Shown here piece by piece: positions 52,172 through 61,196 of a DNA stretch of 64,000 nucleotides. This stretch comes from Mycolicibacterium senegalense (GTDB lineage Bacteria; Actinomycetota; Actinomycetes; Mycobacteriales; Mycobacteriaceae). The number at the start of each line of letters is the position of its first letter. Position 1 is the first letter of the stretch. Under the pieces are notes generated by a model, which saw only the letters and a list, made by a program, of their open reading frames with translations, searched no databases and had not been told where the DNA came from. Made by a program: the position numbers and the translations under genes. The stretch is from the NCBI RefSeq assembly GCF_019645875.1, contig NZ_CP081000.1, positions 4,526,001 to 4,590,000 of the forward strand, read 5' to 3'.

Positions 52172-52757
52172 GAAACTGACCGCGAAAGGCGAGGCCACCC
52201 GGCGCCGCATCATCGAGGGCGCCGCAGCGGTGATCCGCACCAACGGCGTGGCAGCCACCACGCTCGACGATATCCGCGCCCACACCCAGACCTCCAAGAG
52301 CCAGCTGTTCCACTACTTCCCCGACGGCAAGGATCAACTGCTGCTGGCGGTCGCCGAACGCGAAGCCCAGATGGTGCTGGAAGACCAGCAGCCCTACCTG
52401 GGCGAGCTGACCTCGTGGGCAGCCTGGCAACGCTGGCGCGACGCCGTGGTGGATCGGTACCGCCGCCAAGGGCAGAGCTGCCCGCTGAGCCTGCTGATGT
52501 CGGAGATCGGGCGCACCACCCCCGGCGCTCAGGCAGTCACGAAAGCCCTGCTGCGGCAATGGCACGACGAGATCGCCGACGGCATCCGCCATATGCAGTC
52601 GCAGGGCAAGATGGCCACCGATCTGGACGCCGACCAGGTGGGTGCCGCCCTACTGGCCGGCATCCAGGGCGGCGTCAGCGTGATGCTGGCCTCGGGCGAC
52701 CTGAGCTATCTCGAATCCGCACTGGACGTCGGGATCGCCATGCTGCGCCGCGGTTAA
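52155..52757 (+). CDS. TetR-family repressor of the SDR gene
   Basis: 200 residues. Helix-turn-helix at about 15-60 (TTLDDIRAHTQTSKSQLFHY) and a TetR_C ligand domain with CPLSLLMSEIGRT, resembling YxaF/LmrA-type regulators of quinone or flavonoid responses. ATG at 52155 lies in its own predicted operator. Convergent overlap of four bases with the acyltransferase gene. Confidence 0.9.
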   Translation: MDLQVQKLTAKGEATRRRIIEGAAAVIRTNGVAATTLDDIRAHTQTSKSQLFHYFPDGKDQLLLAVAEREAQMVLEDQQPYLGELTSWAAWQRWRDAVVDRYRRQGQSCPLSLLMSEIGRTTPGAQAVTKALLRQWHDEIADGIRHMQSQGKMATDLDADQVGAALLAGIQGGVSVMLASGDLSYLESALDVGIAMLRRG

Positions 52758-54010
52758 CCGCCCAGCGCGGCATCCAGCCGGGCCACGTACGCGTCGATGT
52801 CGCCGACCGCCGACTCCGCGGCGTGGACACTGACGGCCACAGTCTCGCCGATGCCGTGCACCCCATGCGTCAGCCCCATCATGAGCGACAGCGATGGGTA
52901 ACCGGCCGTCACCACCACCCCGGCGCTGCCGAACCGCAGGTCGGCGGCTCCCCGGTTGACGCTGGACACCACGGTATTGCCGGTCACCGCCGGCGCCCGC
53001 ATGGTCGGATCGAATTGCGCGACCCCCCAACGCAACAACGGCGCAGGGGTCGCGGCGTACGCGCGGCCGGCCGCGGCCATGCCCGGATGCGCTGCCCGAC
53101 GGCGACGGTCGGCGAAGTCGGCGGCGATGCGAGTGAAACGTTCGGCGCCGGCCAGTTCGGGGTACAGCCCGATGCCGACGTTGCCGAAATGGTTGTGGGC
53201 ACGCCGCTCCTCCGGCTTGGCCATCGGCACTTCGGCGCCGAGCTCGGCGGTGTCGTCGCCGAATTCACGTAGGTGCGCGGCCAGCGCCGAGGAGATGGCC
53301 GCAAGCACCCCGATGGTCACCGTCGGGCCGGGAATCTGGGCGCGGCGCCGGACAACGGTGCGGACCCAGCGTCGACCTGTCGGCGCCGAATTGCTGTGCA
53401 GCACAGGGCGCGACGGGGCCTGCGTCGGCACCGCACCGGCTTCGGTGTCACGTACCAGCTCGCGGTGGGTGCGGGCGGCCCGCACCGCACGCCATGGCAG
53501 CCGCGCGGGGGCAAACCGTTGCGACGGCACCGGGACGACCTCTTGCGGCCGGCCGAACAGCCAGGCGGCCAGCGCCGAGGCCCGGGTGCCGTCGGCGAGG
53601 GCGTGGGAAATCTGGAGTACCGCTACGGTGCCGGGACCGGTTTGAACTCCGGGAATCCCACGGACCCGGGTGAACACATGCAGGCGCCACGGCGCGACGG
53701 TGGCGTCGAGCTGGTGATCGGCCAGGCCGGCGACGGCGTCGAGGCACTCGTTCCAGCCGAGTTCGCCGTCATACCGGGCGAACTGATCGTCACCCACCTC
53801 CCGCTCCACCCAGGCCGGGTAGGTCAGCCGGCAATCGTCGCGGACCTGTACTCTCAGGTCCGGGCAGCGTTGCGCGCGGCCACGGATCTCGGCCAGCACG
53901 GCGTCGACGTCGTCGGCCACGCCGCCGAACCCGTACAGCAGGAACTGATCGTTGGGAAGTTTGGCCGACATCCACCAGTTCTGGGCGTCGATTGCGGCCA
54001 GCCGACGCAC
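52754..54010 (-). CDS. WS/DGAT-like acyltransferase with altered active-site motif
   Basis: 418 residues of the condensation/wax-ester-synthase fold. The usual HHxxxDG reads SHALADG: the first histidine is Ser135, while the catalytic histidine H136 and D140/G141 remain. The C-terminal segment RAPAVTGNTVVSSVNRGAAD resembles the NVPGP-type WS/DGAT region. It may transfer acyl chains from CoA to an alcohol on an envelope lipid. GTG start three bases after the hydrolase stop; last gene of a four-gene coupled operon starting with Mce-associated proteins. Confidence 0.78.
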   Translation of the reverse strand: MRRLAAIDAQNWWMSAKLPNDQFLLYGFGGVADDVDAVLAEIRGRAQRCPDLRVQVRDDCRLTYPAWVEREVGDDQFARYDGELGWNECLDAVAGLADHQLDATVAPWRLHVFTRVRGIPGVQTGPGTVAVLQISHALADGTRASALAAWLFGRPQEVVPVPSQRFAPARLPWRAVRAARTHRELVRDTEAGAVPTQAPSRPVLHSNSAPTGRRWVRTVVRRRAQIPGPTVTIGVLAAISSALAAHLREFGDDTAELGAEVPMAKPEERRAHNHFGNVGIGLYPELAGAERFTRIAADFADRRRRAAHPGMAAAGRAYAATPAPLLRWGVAQFDPTMRAPAVTGNTVVSSVNRGAADLRFGSAGVVVTAGYPSLSLMMGLTHGVHGIGETVAVSVHAAESAVGDIDAYVARLDAALGG

Positions 54011-54013
54011 CGG

Positions 54014-54925
54014 TCAGGTCCTCCCGGGGCTACCGATGAAATCGACGATGTGCTTCGCGACCACGTCCGGCTGCTCGAGCTGCAGGAAGTGGCCGGCACG
54101 CTCGACGATGTTCACCGCACTGTCCGGCGGCAGCACCCTCTGCACCCAATGGGCGTAATCGGCTGTCGCGCAGCCATCGTCGGCGCCGTGCAGGTACAGC
54201 GTCGGCACCACCGGAGCAGACAACCAATGCTCGTGCAACTCGGCGTACTGCGGTGGCGGTTTGCTGAGCCGGATCGTGGCCCGGTAGTAGCCGAGCGCGG
54301 CGCGCCACCGGTCCGGCGCACCGATCGCGGCGTCGACGTGACGCACGTCCTCGGCCGCGTTGTATCCCGGTGACCACAGCTTCCACAGCCGGGGCACCAC
54401 CCAGGACGCCGAACGGTCAGGCAGCCAAGGTAATTGGAAGTACATCATGTACCAGCTGCGCAGCATCTGGCGCGGCAGCTTGGCCATGAGTCTGCCGGCC
54501 TCGGGCACCCGGCCCAACGGCTGGAACGACGCGGGCGGAGGCACGGACATGATCACCGTCTTGGCGAAGGCGTTGTCCGGCATCGCGGCCAGACCCGCCG
54601 CCGCGATGGCGCCCCAGTCGTGCCCGATGAGGACATCGTCACCGGTCGGGCCCACGGCCTGCAGCAGGCGCAGCGCATCGTCCATCAGCGCGCCCACGTG
54701 ATAACTGCCGTCGGTCGGTATCGAGGAGGGCACGTAGCCGCGCATGAACGGCGCCACCACCCTCCAGCCGGCCCCGGCCAGGACTGGCGCCACCTTGCGC
54801 CAGCCGTAGGCGGTGTCGGGAAAGCCGTGCAGGCACAACGCAACCGGGCCGTCGTCGGGCCCCCACACCAGCGCCCGCAGTTGCACCGCGGGGGTGGCGA
54901 CATCGATCCAGCGTGGCTCGGTCAC
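54014..54925 (-). CDS. Alpha/beta-hydrolase, epoxide hydrolase-like
   Basis: 303 residues. HGFPD oxyanion motif and nucleophile aspartate in GHDWGA (about 102-107) point to the epoxide hydrolase/haloalkane dehalogenase group, not to esterases. The acid in LHGADDGC and the base in ERAGHFLQLEQPD complete the triad. GTG start overlaps the upstream gene (GTGA). Confidence 0.87.
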   Translation of the reverse strand: MTEPRWIDVATPAVQLRALVWGPDDGPVALCLHGFPDTAYGWRKVAPVLAGAGWRVVAPFMRGYVPSSIPTDGSYHVGALMDDALRLLQAVGPTGDDVLIGHDWGAIAAAGLAAMPDNAFAKTVIMSVPPPASFQPLGRVPEAGRLMAKLPRQMLRSWYMMYFQLPWLPDRSASWVVPRLWKLWSPGYNAAEDVRHVDAAIGAPDRWRAALGYYRATIRLSKPPPQYAELHEHWLSAPVVPTLYLHGADDGCATADYAHWVQRVLPPDSAVNIVERAGHFLQLEQPDVVAKHIVDFIGSPGRT

Positions 54926-55695
54926 ATCGGCACCGGGTCGTACTTGGACATCATCCAGCGATCATCGACCTTGACCATGGTGGCCCGCGCAACCGACGCG
55001 GTCTTCTGCGGCATGTTGTTTCCGACCTGGACGCTCTGGTTGACGAACAACACCAATTCGGCGCTGTCAGGCTTCGCGCTCACCACCCCGGCGCGCAAGA
55101 CGTCGGCGACCGCGGCGATCTGCTGAGCATGCGCCGCCGGGATCACCTCGTTGATCATCGCGGAATATTTGCCGAGGAACTCCCCGGTCATCCGGTCCCG
55201 GGCCGCAGTCAGCTGCTGGTCCACCGTCTCGGTCTCATACGACAGCATCTGGGCGGTGATCTCCTTTGCCGCCTGAACCGATTCGTCACGGGCCGTGTCG
55301 CTTTGATCCTGCGCGACGATCATCCACCGCAAGACCGCGCAGGCCACGGCCAGCACCAGCGCAACGGCGGCCAGCACCACCGGTGCGCTGCCCCGTGACC
55401 GGGCGCGTGGGACTTCAGCTTCGGGTTCGGCGGGTTCGGCGCTCGGTTCCTCTGTGTCGGAGTCGGAGTCGGAACCGGCCACCTCGGCGGCGTCATCCTC
55501 GGCGGCGTCATCCTCGGTGACGTCCACCGGCGCGTCGGTCACCGGCTCGGCCTCGGTTACCGCCACGGTTTCGACCGGATCGGCGGGACTCGTTTCTTCG
55601 ACGACCTCCGGCTCAGGGCTGGCCTGCTCGGGTTGGGCTGGTGCTGCTGCCGCCTTGCGACGCCCGGCCGGCGGCATCGTGTGCCGGCCGCTCAC
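54922..55695 (-). CDS. Mce-associated membrane protein (second of pair)
   Basis: 257 residues: a long acidic Pro/Glu/Val-rich cytoplasmic N-terminus (about 1-100), one membrane helix (about 104-124, VVLAAVALVLAVACAVLRWM) and an extracytoplasmic NTF2-like domain ending WMMSKYDPVPM. This is the layout of Mce-associated (Mam/Omam) proteins that stabilise lipid-import complexes. No mce genes lie within the window, so it belongs to the orphan class. GTG start overlaps the upstream paralogue by four bases. Confidence 0.86.
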   Translation of the reverse strand: MSGRHTMPPAGRRKAAAAPAQPEQASPEPEVVEETSPADPVETVAVTEAEPVTDAPVDVTEDDAAEDDAAEVAGSDSDSDTEEPSAEPAEPEAEVPRARSRGSAPVVLAAVALVLAVACAVLRWMIVAQDQSDTARDESVQAAKEITAQMLSYETETVDQQLTAARDRMTGEFLGKYSAMINEVIPAAHAQQIAAVADVLRAGVVSAKPDSAELVLFVNQSVQVGNNMPQKTASVARATMVKVDDRWMMSKYDPVPM

Positions 55696-56321
55696 TGGAT
55701 GAACTCCACGTTCGAAACCTTTGACTTACCTTCGATGTCCTGCACCGTCACCACCATTCGCCACACCTGGGGCTTCTGTTCGGGCACACCCGCATTCGTC
55801 GACCGCACGGTTACCGACACCAGGACATTCGCCTTGTCGTTCGAGTAGGACTCCAGCCCCGAGGAGGTCACCGTGCCCACGGATTTCGACTTGATCTGCT
55901 TGACCACCTCAAGGAACGACTTCGAACGCCGCTCGAAGTCGTCGTAGAACTTCCCGGTCGAGATGTCGAGCACTCGCTGGACGTCGTCTTCGGCGTGCTC
56001 CCAGTCGATGCTGGTGAGGTTCGTCGCGCCCGCCCGCGCGGTGTCCACGAACATCGCCCGTCGCTGCTGTTCGTGATGGACCTGGTAGTAGCCGTAGCCC
56101 AGCCAACCGGTCAACGCCAGCAGCGCGACGACGAGCACGCCTCCGACGATCCCCGCAAAAGCGGAACGCCGGGAACCACCCGGCTTGGGTACCGAGTCGT
56201 CGGCTTCGGTCGACTCGTTCTCTGCCTCAGATTCGGCAACTGCGGCGTCGGGGGCGGACTGGCTCGACTCCTCGGTGCCGGTCGGCTCGACCGGCTCGGC
56301 GTCGGCGCTGTCGTCTGCCAT
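55692..56321 (-). CDS. Mce-associated membrane protein (first of pair)
   Basis: 209 residues with the same plan as its downstream partner: acidic N-terminus, one helix (about 60-82, AGIVGGVLVVALLALTGWL) and an extracytoplasmic domain with TRAGATNLTSIDW-type segment (ARAGATNLTSIDWEHAEDDV) and SNVEFIQ at the end. Paired orphan Mce-associated proteins such as Rv1362c/Rv1363c are a precedent. ATG at 56321. First gene of the operon that continues with hydrolase and acyltransferase. Confidence 0.86.
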   Translation of the reverse strand: MADDSADAEPVEPTGTEESSQSAPDAAVAESEAENESTEADDSVPKPGGSRRSAFAGIVGGVLVVALLALTGWLGYGYYQVHHEQQRRAMFVDTARAGATNLTSIDWEHAEDDVQRVLDISTGKFYDDFERRSKSFLEVVKQIKSKSVGTVTSSGLESYSNDKANVLVSVTVRSTNAGVPEQKPQVWRMVVTVQDIEGKSKVSNVEFIQ

Positions 56322-56446
56322 ACATCTGCTCCTCGTGGCACTACGTGGTGGCGCGCATCGGCACGCGTGCGGTCCAAAGTACGTGGCACCGGTCACACCG
56401 TCATCAGCGGTACCGGCAGTCCCGGATACGCCGCCCTTCTGTGCTG

Positions 56447-57082
56447 CTACGAGTTACCGAACTCCCGGCAGGCGCTGCGCGCGCCGACCGCACGCAGGGC
56501 AAAGTCCAACGCCGCGGCACAGGCAGACTCCCAGTCACCATCAGGAGTCAGACGTGACAACTCGTGGCTGACCACGGCGCGGATGGCTGCCGCGTCGCGC
56601 TCCGGCCTGGCCAGCGGAAGCGATCCGTCTTCGCGGCCGCGGCGCAGCAGATCCGCCAACGCCCGTTCGCGGTCGAGGCGCCACTGCTCTTGCACGGACT
56701 GGTACCCCCTGGCCGCACGGACCTCCTCCGAATCCAGGACCAGCGCGCGCCCACGCAACCGTGCATCGCGCATCACGTCGAACGACACTTTGATCCACTC
56801 GGCCAGCAGCTCTGCGGCAGAGCCCTGTGGGTCGGCGGCGATCTGATCGAGCCGACGGCCCAGCGACTTGCCCGAACTCGCCTGCATGGCCAGGAACAAC
56901 GCGTCCTTGGATTCGAAATGCCGATAGAACGCCCGGGTGGACAACCCGGCCCGAGCGAGCACCGCCGCAATCGGTACCGCACCGTCGTGGGGCTCGGACA
57001 GGCAGGTGAAGGCGGCTTTGATGATCGCGTGGCGTTCCGCCGCCACCGCGTCCTCGGCCTCGGCACCTGGCTCGTTCTGCAC
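56447..57082 (-). CDS. TetR-family regulator
   Basis: 211 residues; helix-turn-helix at about 35-60 (IAAVLARAGLSTRAFYRHFE) followed by a helical ligand domain. Starts with GTG at 57082 (no ATG nearby). Divergent from the hydrolase/kinase-phospholyase pair with about 100 bases between, and also upstream of the Mce-associated operon on the same strand, so either could be its target. Confidence 0.85.
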   Translation of the reverse strand: MQNEPGAEAEDAVAAERHAIIKAAFTCLSEPHDGAVPIAAVLARAGLSTRAFYRHFESKDALFLAMQASSGKSLGRRLDQIAADPQGSAAELLAEWIKVSFDVMRDARLRGRALVLDSEEVRAARGYQSVQEQWRLDRERALADLLRRGREDGSLPLARPERDAAAIRAVVSHELSRLTPDGDWESACAAALDFALRAVGARSACREFGNS

Positions 57083-57181
57083 GATTGCTGATTCTAGGAA
57101 TGGCGCGCCGCGCGGGTCGCAGATGCGACGAAAACCCACCTGGGTAACGTGACCACCCGGGGGCTGGCGAGAGGAATGTCC

Positions 57182-58054
57182 GTGAGCACCGGGAACACCG
57201 AGCACAGCGAGTCGCGCACCGTCACGTTCCGCGGAGTCGACGACCTGAACCTCGTCGGCGACGAATGGAACCGGGACGCCGCATCCGCTGCCGACCGGCC
57301 CACAGTCCTGCTGTTGCACGGCGGCGGGCAGAACCGGTTCTCCTGGAAGAACACGGGACAGATTCTCGCCGATCGTGGTTTGCACGTGGTCGCCCTCGAC
57401 GCACGAGGTCACGGCGACAGCGACCGCTCGCCGAGCGCGAACTATTCGGTGGAGGCGCTCTCCGCCGACGTGCAGCAGGTGCTGTACCAGATCGGACGCC
57501 CGGTGGTGCTGATCGGCGCCAGCATGGGCGGGCTGACCAGCATTCTGGCCGCCCACGAAGCGGGCCCCGAACTGGTCACCAAACTGATCCTGGTCGATGT
57601 GGTGCCGCGGTTCGAGAAGAGCGGCAGCGCCCGGATCCGCGATTTCATGTTCACCAACGTGGACGGCTTCGATTCGCTTGAGGAGGCGGCCGAGGCCGTC
57701 GCGGCCTACCTGCCTTACCGCACCAAGCCGCGCAGCCCTGAGGGGCTGAAGAAGAACTTGCGGCTGCGCGACGGGCGCTGGTACTGGCACTGGGATCCGG
57801 CCTTCCTCACCAAACCCGAGGACGACCCGTTCGTGCGGGTGGAGAAGCTCGAACACGCGGCGATGGCCTTGAGCATTCCGATTCTGCTGATCCGCGGCAA
57901 GCTGTCCGACGTGGTCAGTCCCCAAGGGGTGCAGGACTTCCTGGAGAAGGTGCCCGCCGCCGAGTTCGTCGAGTTGCCCGACGCGGGGCACACTGCCGCG
58001 GGCGACGACAATGACGCGTTCTCGGAGGTCGTCGTGGAGTTCGTCGGACGGTGA
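57182..58054 (+). CDS. Alpha/beta-hydrolase
   Basis: 290 residues. HGGGQNRFSWKNTG oxyanion region, nucleophile serine in GASMGG, acid near GKLSDVVSP and histidine in DAGHTAAGD: a complete serine hydrolase triad of the peroxidase/epoxide-hydrolase-like subfamily. The GTG at 57182 is chosen because GAGAGGA lies six bases upstream; ATG at 57176 and GTG at 57149 are in frame. Its stop overlaps the next gene (GTGA), so hydrolase and kinase-phospholyase are made together, perhaps releasing the amino-alcohol the fusion uses (inference). Confidence 0.87.
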   Translation: MSTGNTEHSESRTVTFRGVDDLNLVGDEWNRDAASAADRPTVLLLHGGGQNRFSWKNTGQILADRGLHVVALDARGHGDSDRSPSANYSVEALSADVQQVLYQIGRPVVLIGASMGGLTSILAAHEAGPELVTKLILVDVVPRFEKSGSARIRDFMFTNVDGFDSLEEAAEAVAAYLPYRTKPRSPEGLKKNLRLRDGRWYWHWDPAFLTKPEDDPFVRVEKLEHAAMALSIPILLIRGKLSDVVSPQGVQDFLEKVPAAEFVELPDAGHTAAGDDNDAFSEVVVEFVGR

Positions 58055-60987
58055 ACGCCGAACGAGACACCGTCGGTTTCAACTTTCTGCGCGAACCGGA
58101 ACTTCCTGCCCCTCACGTCAGCGACCAGCAGGCCCGCGACATCCTGGCCACTCACTTCGGCCTGCTTGCGGACGTGAAATCGCTGGGCAGCCAGCAGGAC
58201 AAGAACTTTCTGGTCAGCTCCGGTGCCGTAGCCGCCGGCGTGCTCAAGATCGCCAACCCTGCCTTCAACGAAATCGAGCTGGCCGCACAGGAATTGGCGG
58301 CCGATCTGATCGCGACGGCGGAGCCGGATCTACGGGTGGCCCAGTCATTGCCCAACCTGCGCGGCGAAAAGCTCACCGCGGTCACCGGTCTGGGCTCAGG
58401 TGACGTGGCCCATGTCCGCCTGCTCCGGCATCTGCCCGGCGGAACGCTCCTCGAGTCCGGATACCTGTCACCGGCCACGGTCGCCGAGCTCGGCGCGCTG
58501 GCCGCCAGGGTCAGCCGAGCGTTGGCCGGCTTCAGCCATCCCGGCTTGGACCGCGTGTTGCAGTGGGATCTGCGCTACGGGGCCGAAGTGGTGCGGGGCC
58601 TGGCCTCCCACGTGGACGACGACACCGCCCGCGCGCGGCTGCAATCGGCCGCCGACGAGGCGTGGGCCCGCATCGAACCTCTGGCCGACGCCCTGCCCCG
58701 GCAGGCAGTGCACATGGACCTCACCGACGCCAACGTGGTGGTGTCCCGCGGCGCCGGCGGCGTCCTACAGCCCGACGGGATCATCGACTTCGGCGATCTG
58801 GCCGACAGCTGGGCCGTGAGCGAACTGGCCATCACACTGTCCTGCGTCCTGCAGCACCCCGGCGGAGATCCGACCGCCATCCTGCCCGGGATCCGCGCCT
58901 TCCATGCCCTCCGGCCGCTCAGTGTCGCCGAGGCAGAAGCGTTGTGGCCGTTGCTGGTTCTGCGCACCGCCGTACTCATCGTGAGCGGCGCCCACCAGGC
59001 CGGTTTCGATCCGGACAACGATTACCTCACCGAACAGTCCGACGGTGAATGGCAGATGTTCGAGCGCGCCACCTCGGTGCCGATCGACGTGATGACCGCG
59101 CTGATCAAGTCCGACCTCGGCCTCGCGTCACCGGCTCCCCCCGTGCGCGTCGCCCGCCCGATGATCGCCATGCCGGCGTCGGTGGTGACCCTGGACCTGA
59201 GCACGACATCCGACGATCTGGACGACGCATTCGTCCCCGGGGGCTGGTTCAGTCCGGACATTCAGGACGAATTGGCCAGGGCTGCAATCGATGACGGCGC
59301 GCAGCTGGTGCTAACCCGATTCGGCCAACCACAGATCGCACAGGCTCCGCCGTTGAGTCAAGAGGAGCCCGCGGTCGTCCCGACCGGGATCAGCTTCTGG
59401 CCGGCAGAACGGTTGGTGCTCGCCGCGCCGTTCGACGGTGAGGTCATCGAACGTTCGGCGGATTCGGTGACGTTCAGGGGCGCCGAGTACGAGCTGACCG
59501 TCACCGGAATCGGGTCTGAGACCGGTGATCAGGGCAACGTCCTGGGCACCGTCGAACCCAGCCGATGGACCCATGTGGCGCTGCGCCCGACCGGCGCACC
59601 CCGCGCCCCCGAGCTGGCCACACCCGCACTGGCGCCCGGCTGGTTGGCATGCGTGCGTGATCCGCGGCCGCTGTTGGGGCTGGCGCCGCTCGAGACGGCG
59701 TGTGCGGACTCCGATCTCATGGCTCGGCGGGACCGGGCATTCGCGCCGGTGCAGGAGCACTACTACCGTCGGCCGCCGCGGATCGAACGGGGCTGGCGGC
59801 ACTTCCTGATGTCGACCAGCGGGCGCTGCTATCTGGACATGGTCAACAACGTCACAGTGCTGGGGCACGCGCACCCGCGGGTTGCGGCAGTCGCAGCCCG
59901 GCAGCTGCGCAAGCTCAACACCAACTCACGCTTCAACTACGCCTCCGTCGTGGAGTTCAGCGAGCGCCTCGCCGGATTGCTACCCGAACCTCTCGACACG
60001 GTGTTCCTGGTCAATTCGGGTTCTGAGGCCAGCGATCTCGCGCTGCGGTTGGCGACGGCGGCCGCCGGGCGCCCCGACGTGGTGGCGATGCGCGAGGCGT
60101 ATCACGGCTGGACCTACGGCACCGACGCGGTGTCGACGTCTACCGCCGACAACCCGAATGCGCTTACCACGCGGCCGAGTTGGGTGCACACGGTGGAGTC
60201 GCCCAACAGCTTCCGCGGGAAGTACCGCGGCAGCGAGGTGAGCCGCTACGCCGCCGATGCGGTGGCCCAGATCGACGGATTGATCGAAGAGGGACGGGCC
60301 CCGGCGGCGTTCATCTGCGAGACGGTCTACGGCAACGCCGGTGGCATGGCGCTCCCGGACGGCTACCTGCAGCAGGTCTATGCGGCTGTCCGCGGCGCCG
60401 GCGGCTACGCCGTCGCCGACGAGGTGCAGGTCGGATACGGCCGTCTGGGCGAATGGTTTTGGGGTTTCGAGCAGCAGGGCGTCGTCCCCGACATCGTGTC
60501 GATGGCGAAATCGGTGGGCAACGGCTACCCGCTGGGCGCGGTGGTCACCAGCCGCGAGGTCGCCGAGGCCTTCCGCAGCCAGGGCTATTTCTTCTCCTCC
60601 ACCGGCGGCAGCCCGCTGTCGTGTGCGATCGGGATGACAGTCCTCGACGTGCTGGCCGACGAAGGGCTGCAAGCCAACGCGGTCCGGGTAGGTGCGCATC
60701 TGAAGTCGCGATTGATAGAGCTCGCCACCCGGCACCCGATCATCGGCACCGTTCACGGCGTCGGCCTGTACCTGGGGGTCGAGATGGTCCGGGACCCCCA
60801 CACCTTGGAGCCGGCCACCGAGGAAACAGCACGGATCTGCGATCGGATGCTCGAACTCGGCGTGATCATCCAACCGACCGGCGACCATCAGAACATCCTG
60901 AAAACCAAGCCGCCGTTGTGCATTGACGTCGACGCGGCCGACTTCTACGCCGATGCCCTGGACCGGGTGCTGACCGAAGGCTGGTAA
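58051..60987 (+). CDS. Fusion of APH-like small-molecule kinase, middle domain and class III PLP enzyme
   Basis: 978 residues. Residues 1-340 are an aminoglycoside-phosphotransferase/choline-kinase fold: K66, catalytic H221-M-D223 with N228 (HMDLTDANVV) and metal D246 (IIDFGDL). Residues about 370-560 form a middle domain with beta-rich, lipoyl/M23-like segments (LAAPFDGEVIERSADSVTF). Residues about 575-978 are a class III aminotransferase with VADEVQVGYGRLG and PLP lysine K820 (SMAKSVGNG). The parts correspond to human AGPHD1 (hydroxylysine kinase) and AGXT2L1/2 phospho-lyases, so the enzyme probably phosphorylates an amino-alcohol and then eliminates phosphate to an aldehyde. Substrate unknown. 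Confidence 0.9.
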   Translation: MNAERDTVGFNFLREPELPAPHVSDQQARDILATHFGLLADVKSLGSQQDKNFLVSSGAVAAGVLKIANPAFNEIELAAQELAADLIATAEPDLRVAQSLPNLRGEKLTAVTGLGSGDVAHVRLLRHLPGGTLLESGYLSPATVAELGALAARVSRALAGFSHPGLDRVLQWDLRYGAEVVRGLASHVDDDTARARLQSAADEAWARIEPLADALPRQAVHMDLTDANVVVSRGAGGVLQPDGIIDFGDLADSWAVSELAITLSCVLQHPGGDPTAILPGIRAFHALRPLSVAEAEALWPLLVLRTAVLIVSGAHQAGFDPDNDYLTEQSDGEWQMFERATSVPIDVMTALIKSDLGLASPAPPVRVARPMIAMPASVVTLDLSTTSDDLDDAFVPGGWFSPDIQDELARAAIDDGAQLVLTRFGQPQIAQAPPLSQEEPAVVPTGISFWPAERLVLAAPFDGEVIERSADSVTFRGAEYELTVTGIGSETGDQGNVLGTVEPSRWTHVALRPTGAPRAPELATPALAPGWLACVRDPRPLLGLAPLETACADSDLMARRDRAFAPVQEHYYRRPPRIERGWRHFLMSTSGRCYLDMVNNVTVLGHAHPRVAAVAARQLRKLNTNSRFNYASVVEFSERLAGLLPEPLDTVFLVNSGSEASDLALRLATAAAGRPDVVAMREAYHGWTYGTDAVSTSTADNPNALTTRPSWVHTVESPNSFRGKYRGSEVSRYAADAVAQIDGLIEEGRAPAAFICETVYGNAGGMALPDGYLQQVYAAVRGAGGYAVADEVQVGYGRLGEWFWGFEQQGVVPDIVSMAKSVGNGYPLGAVVTSREVAEAFRSQGYFFSSTGGSPLSCAIGMTVLDVLADEGLQANAVRVGAHLKSRLIELATRHPIIGTVHGVGLYLGVEMVRDPHTLEPATEETARICDRMLELGVIIQPTGDHQNILKTKPPLCIDVDAADFYADALDRVLTEGW

Positions 60988-60999
60988 CAGGCTCGGGAC

Positions 61000-61170
61000 C
61001 TACGTCGTCGGTTCAGTCCGTTCCGCCTCGGCCAGCCGCTGATGGAGCCGCGCCCGGATATCGTCCGGGGTATAGGCGTTGCGGCGGCGTTGGTCCCGCG
61101 CGACCATGACGCCGCCCGCGACGACACCGGCGACACCCGCCAGCCCGACCCACTTCCAGATACTCCGCAT
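61000..61170 (-). CDS. Small single-span membrane protein
   Basis: 56 residues: one membrane helix (WVGLAGVAGVVAGGVMVA, about 7-24) then a basic/acidic cytoplasmic tail with YTPDDIRARLHQRLAEAE, a pattern I associate with conserved small actinobacterial proteins. Function unknown. ATG at 61170 preferred; an in-frame ATG at 61230 would overlap the divergent gene. Stop is 13 bases from the fusion gene stop, convergent. Confidence 0.7.
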   Translation of the reverse strand: MRSIWKWVGLAGVAGVVAGGVMVARDQRRRNAYTPDDIRARLHQRLAEAERTEPTT

Positions 61171-61196
61171 GCACTCAGTGTGCCTAAGCTGCGCTT

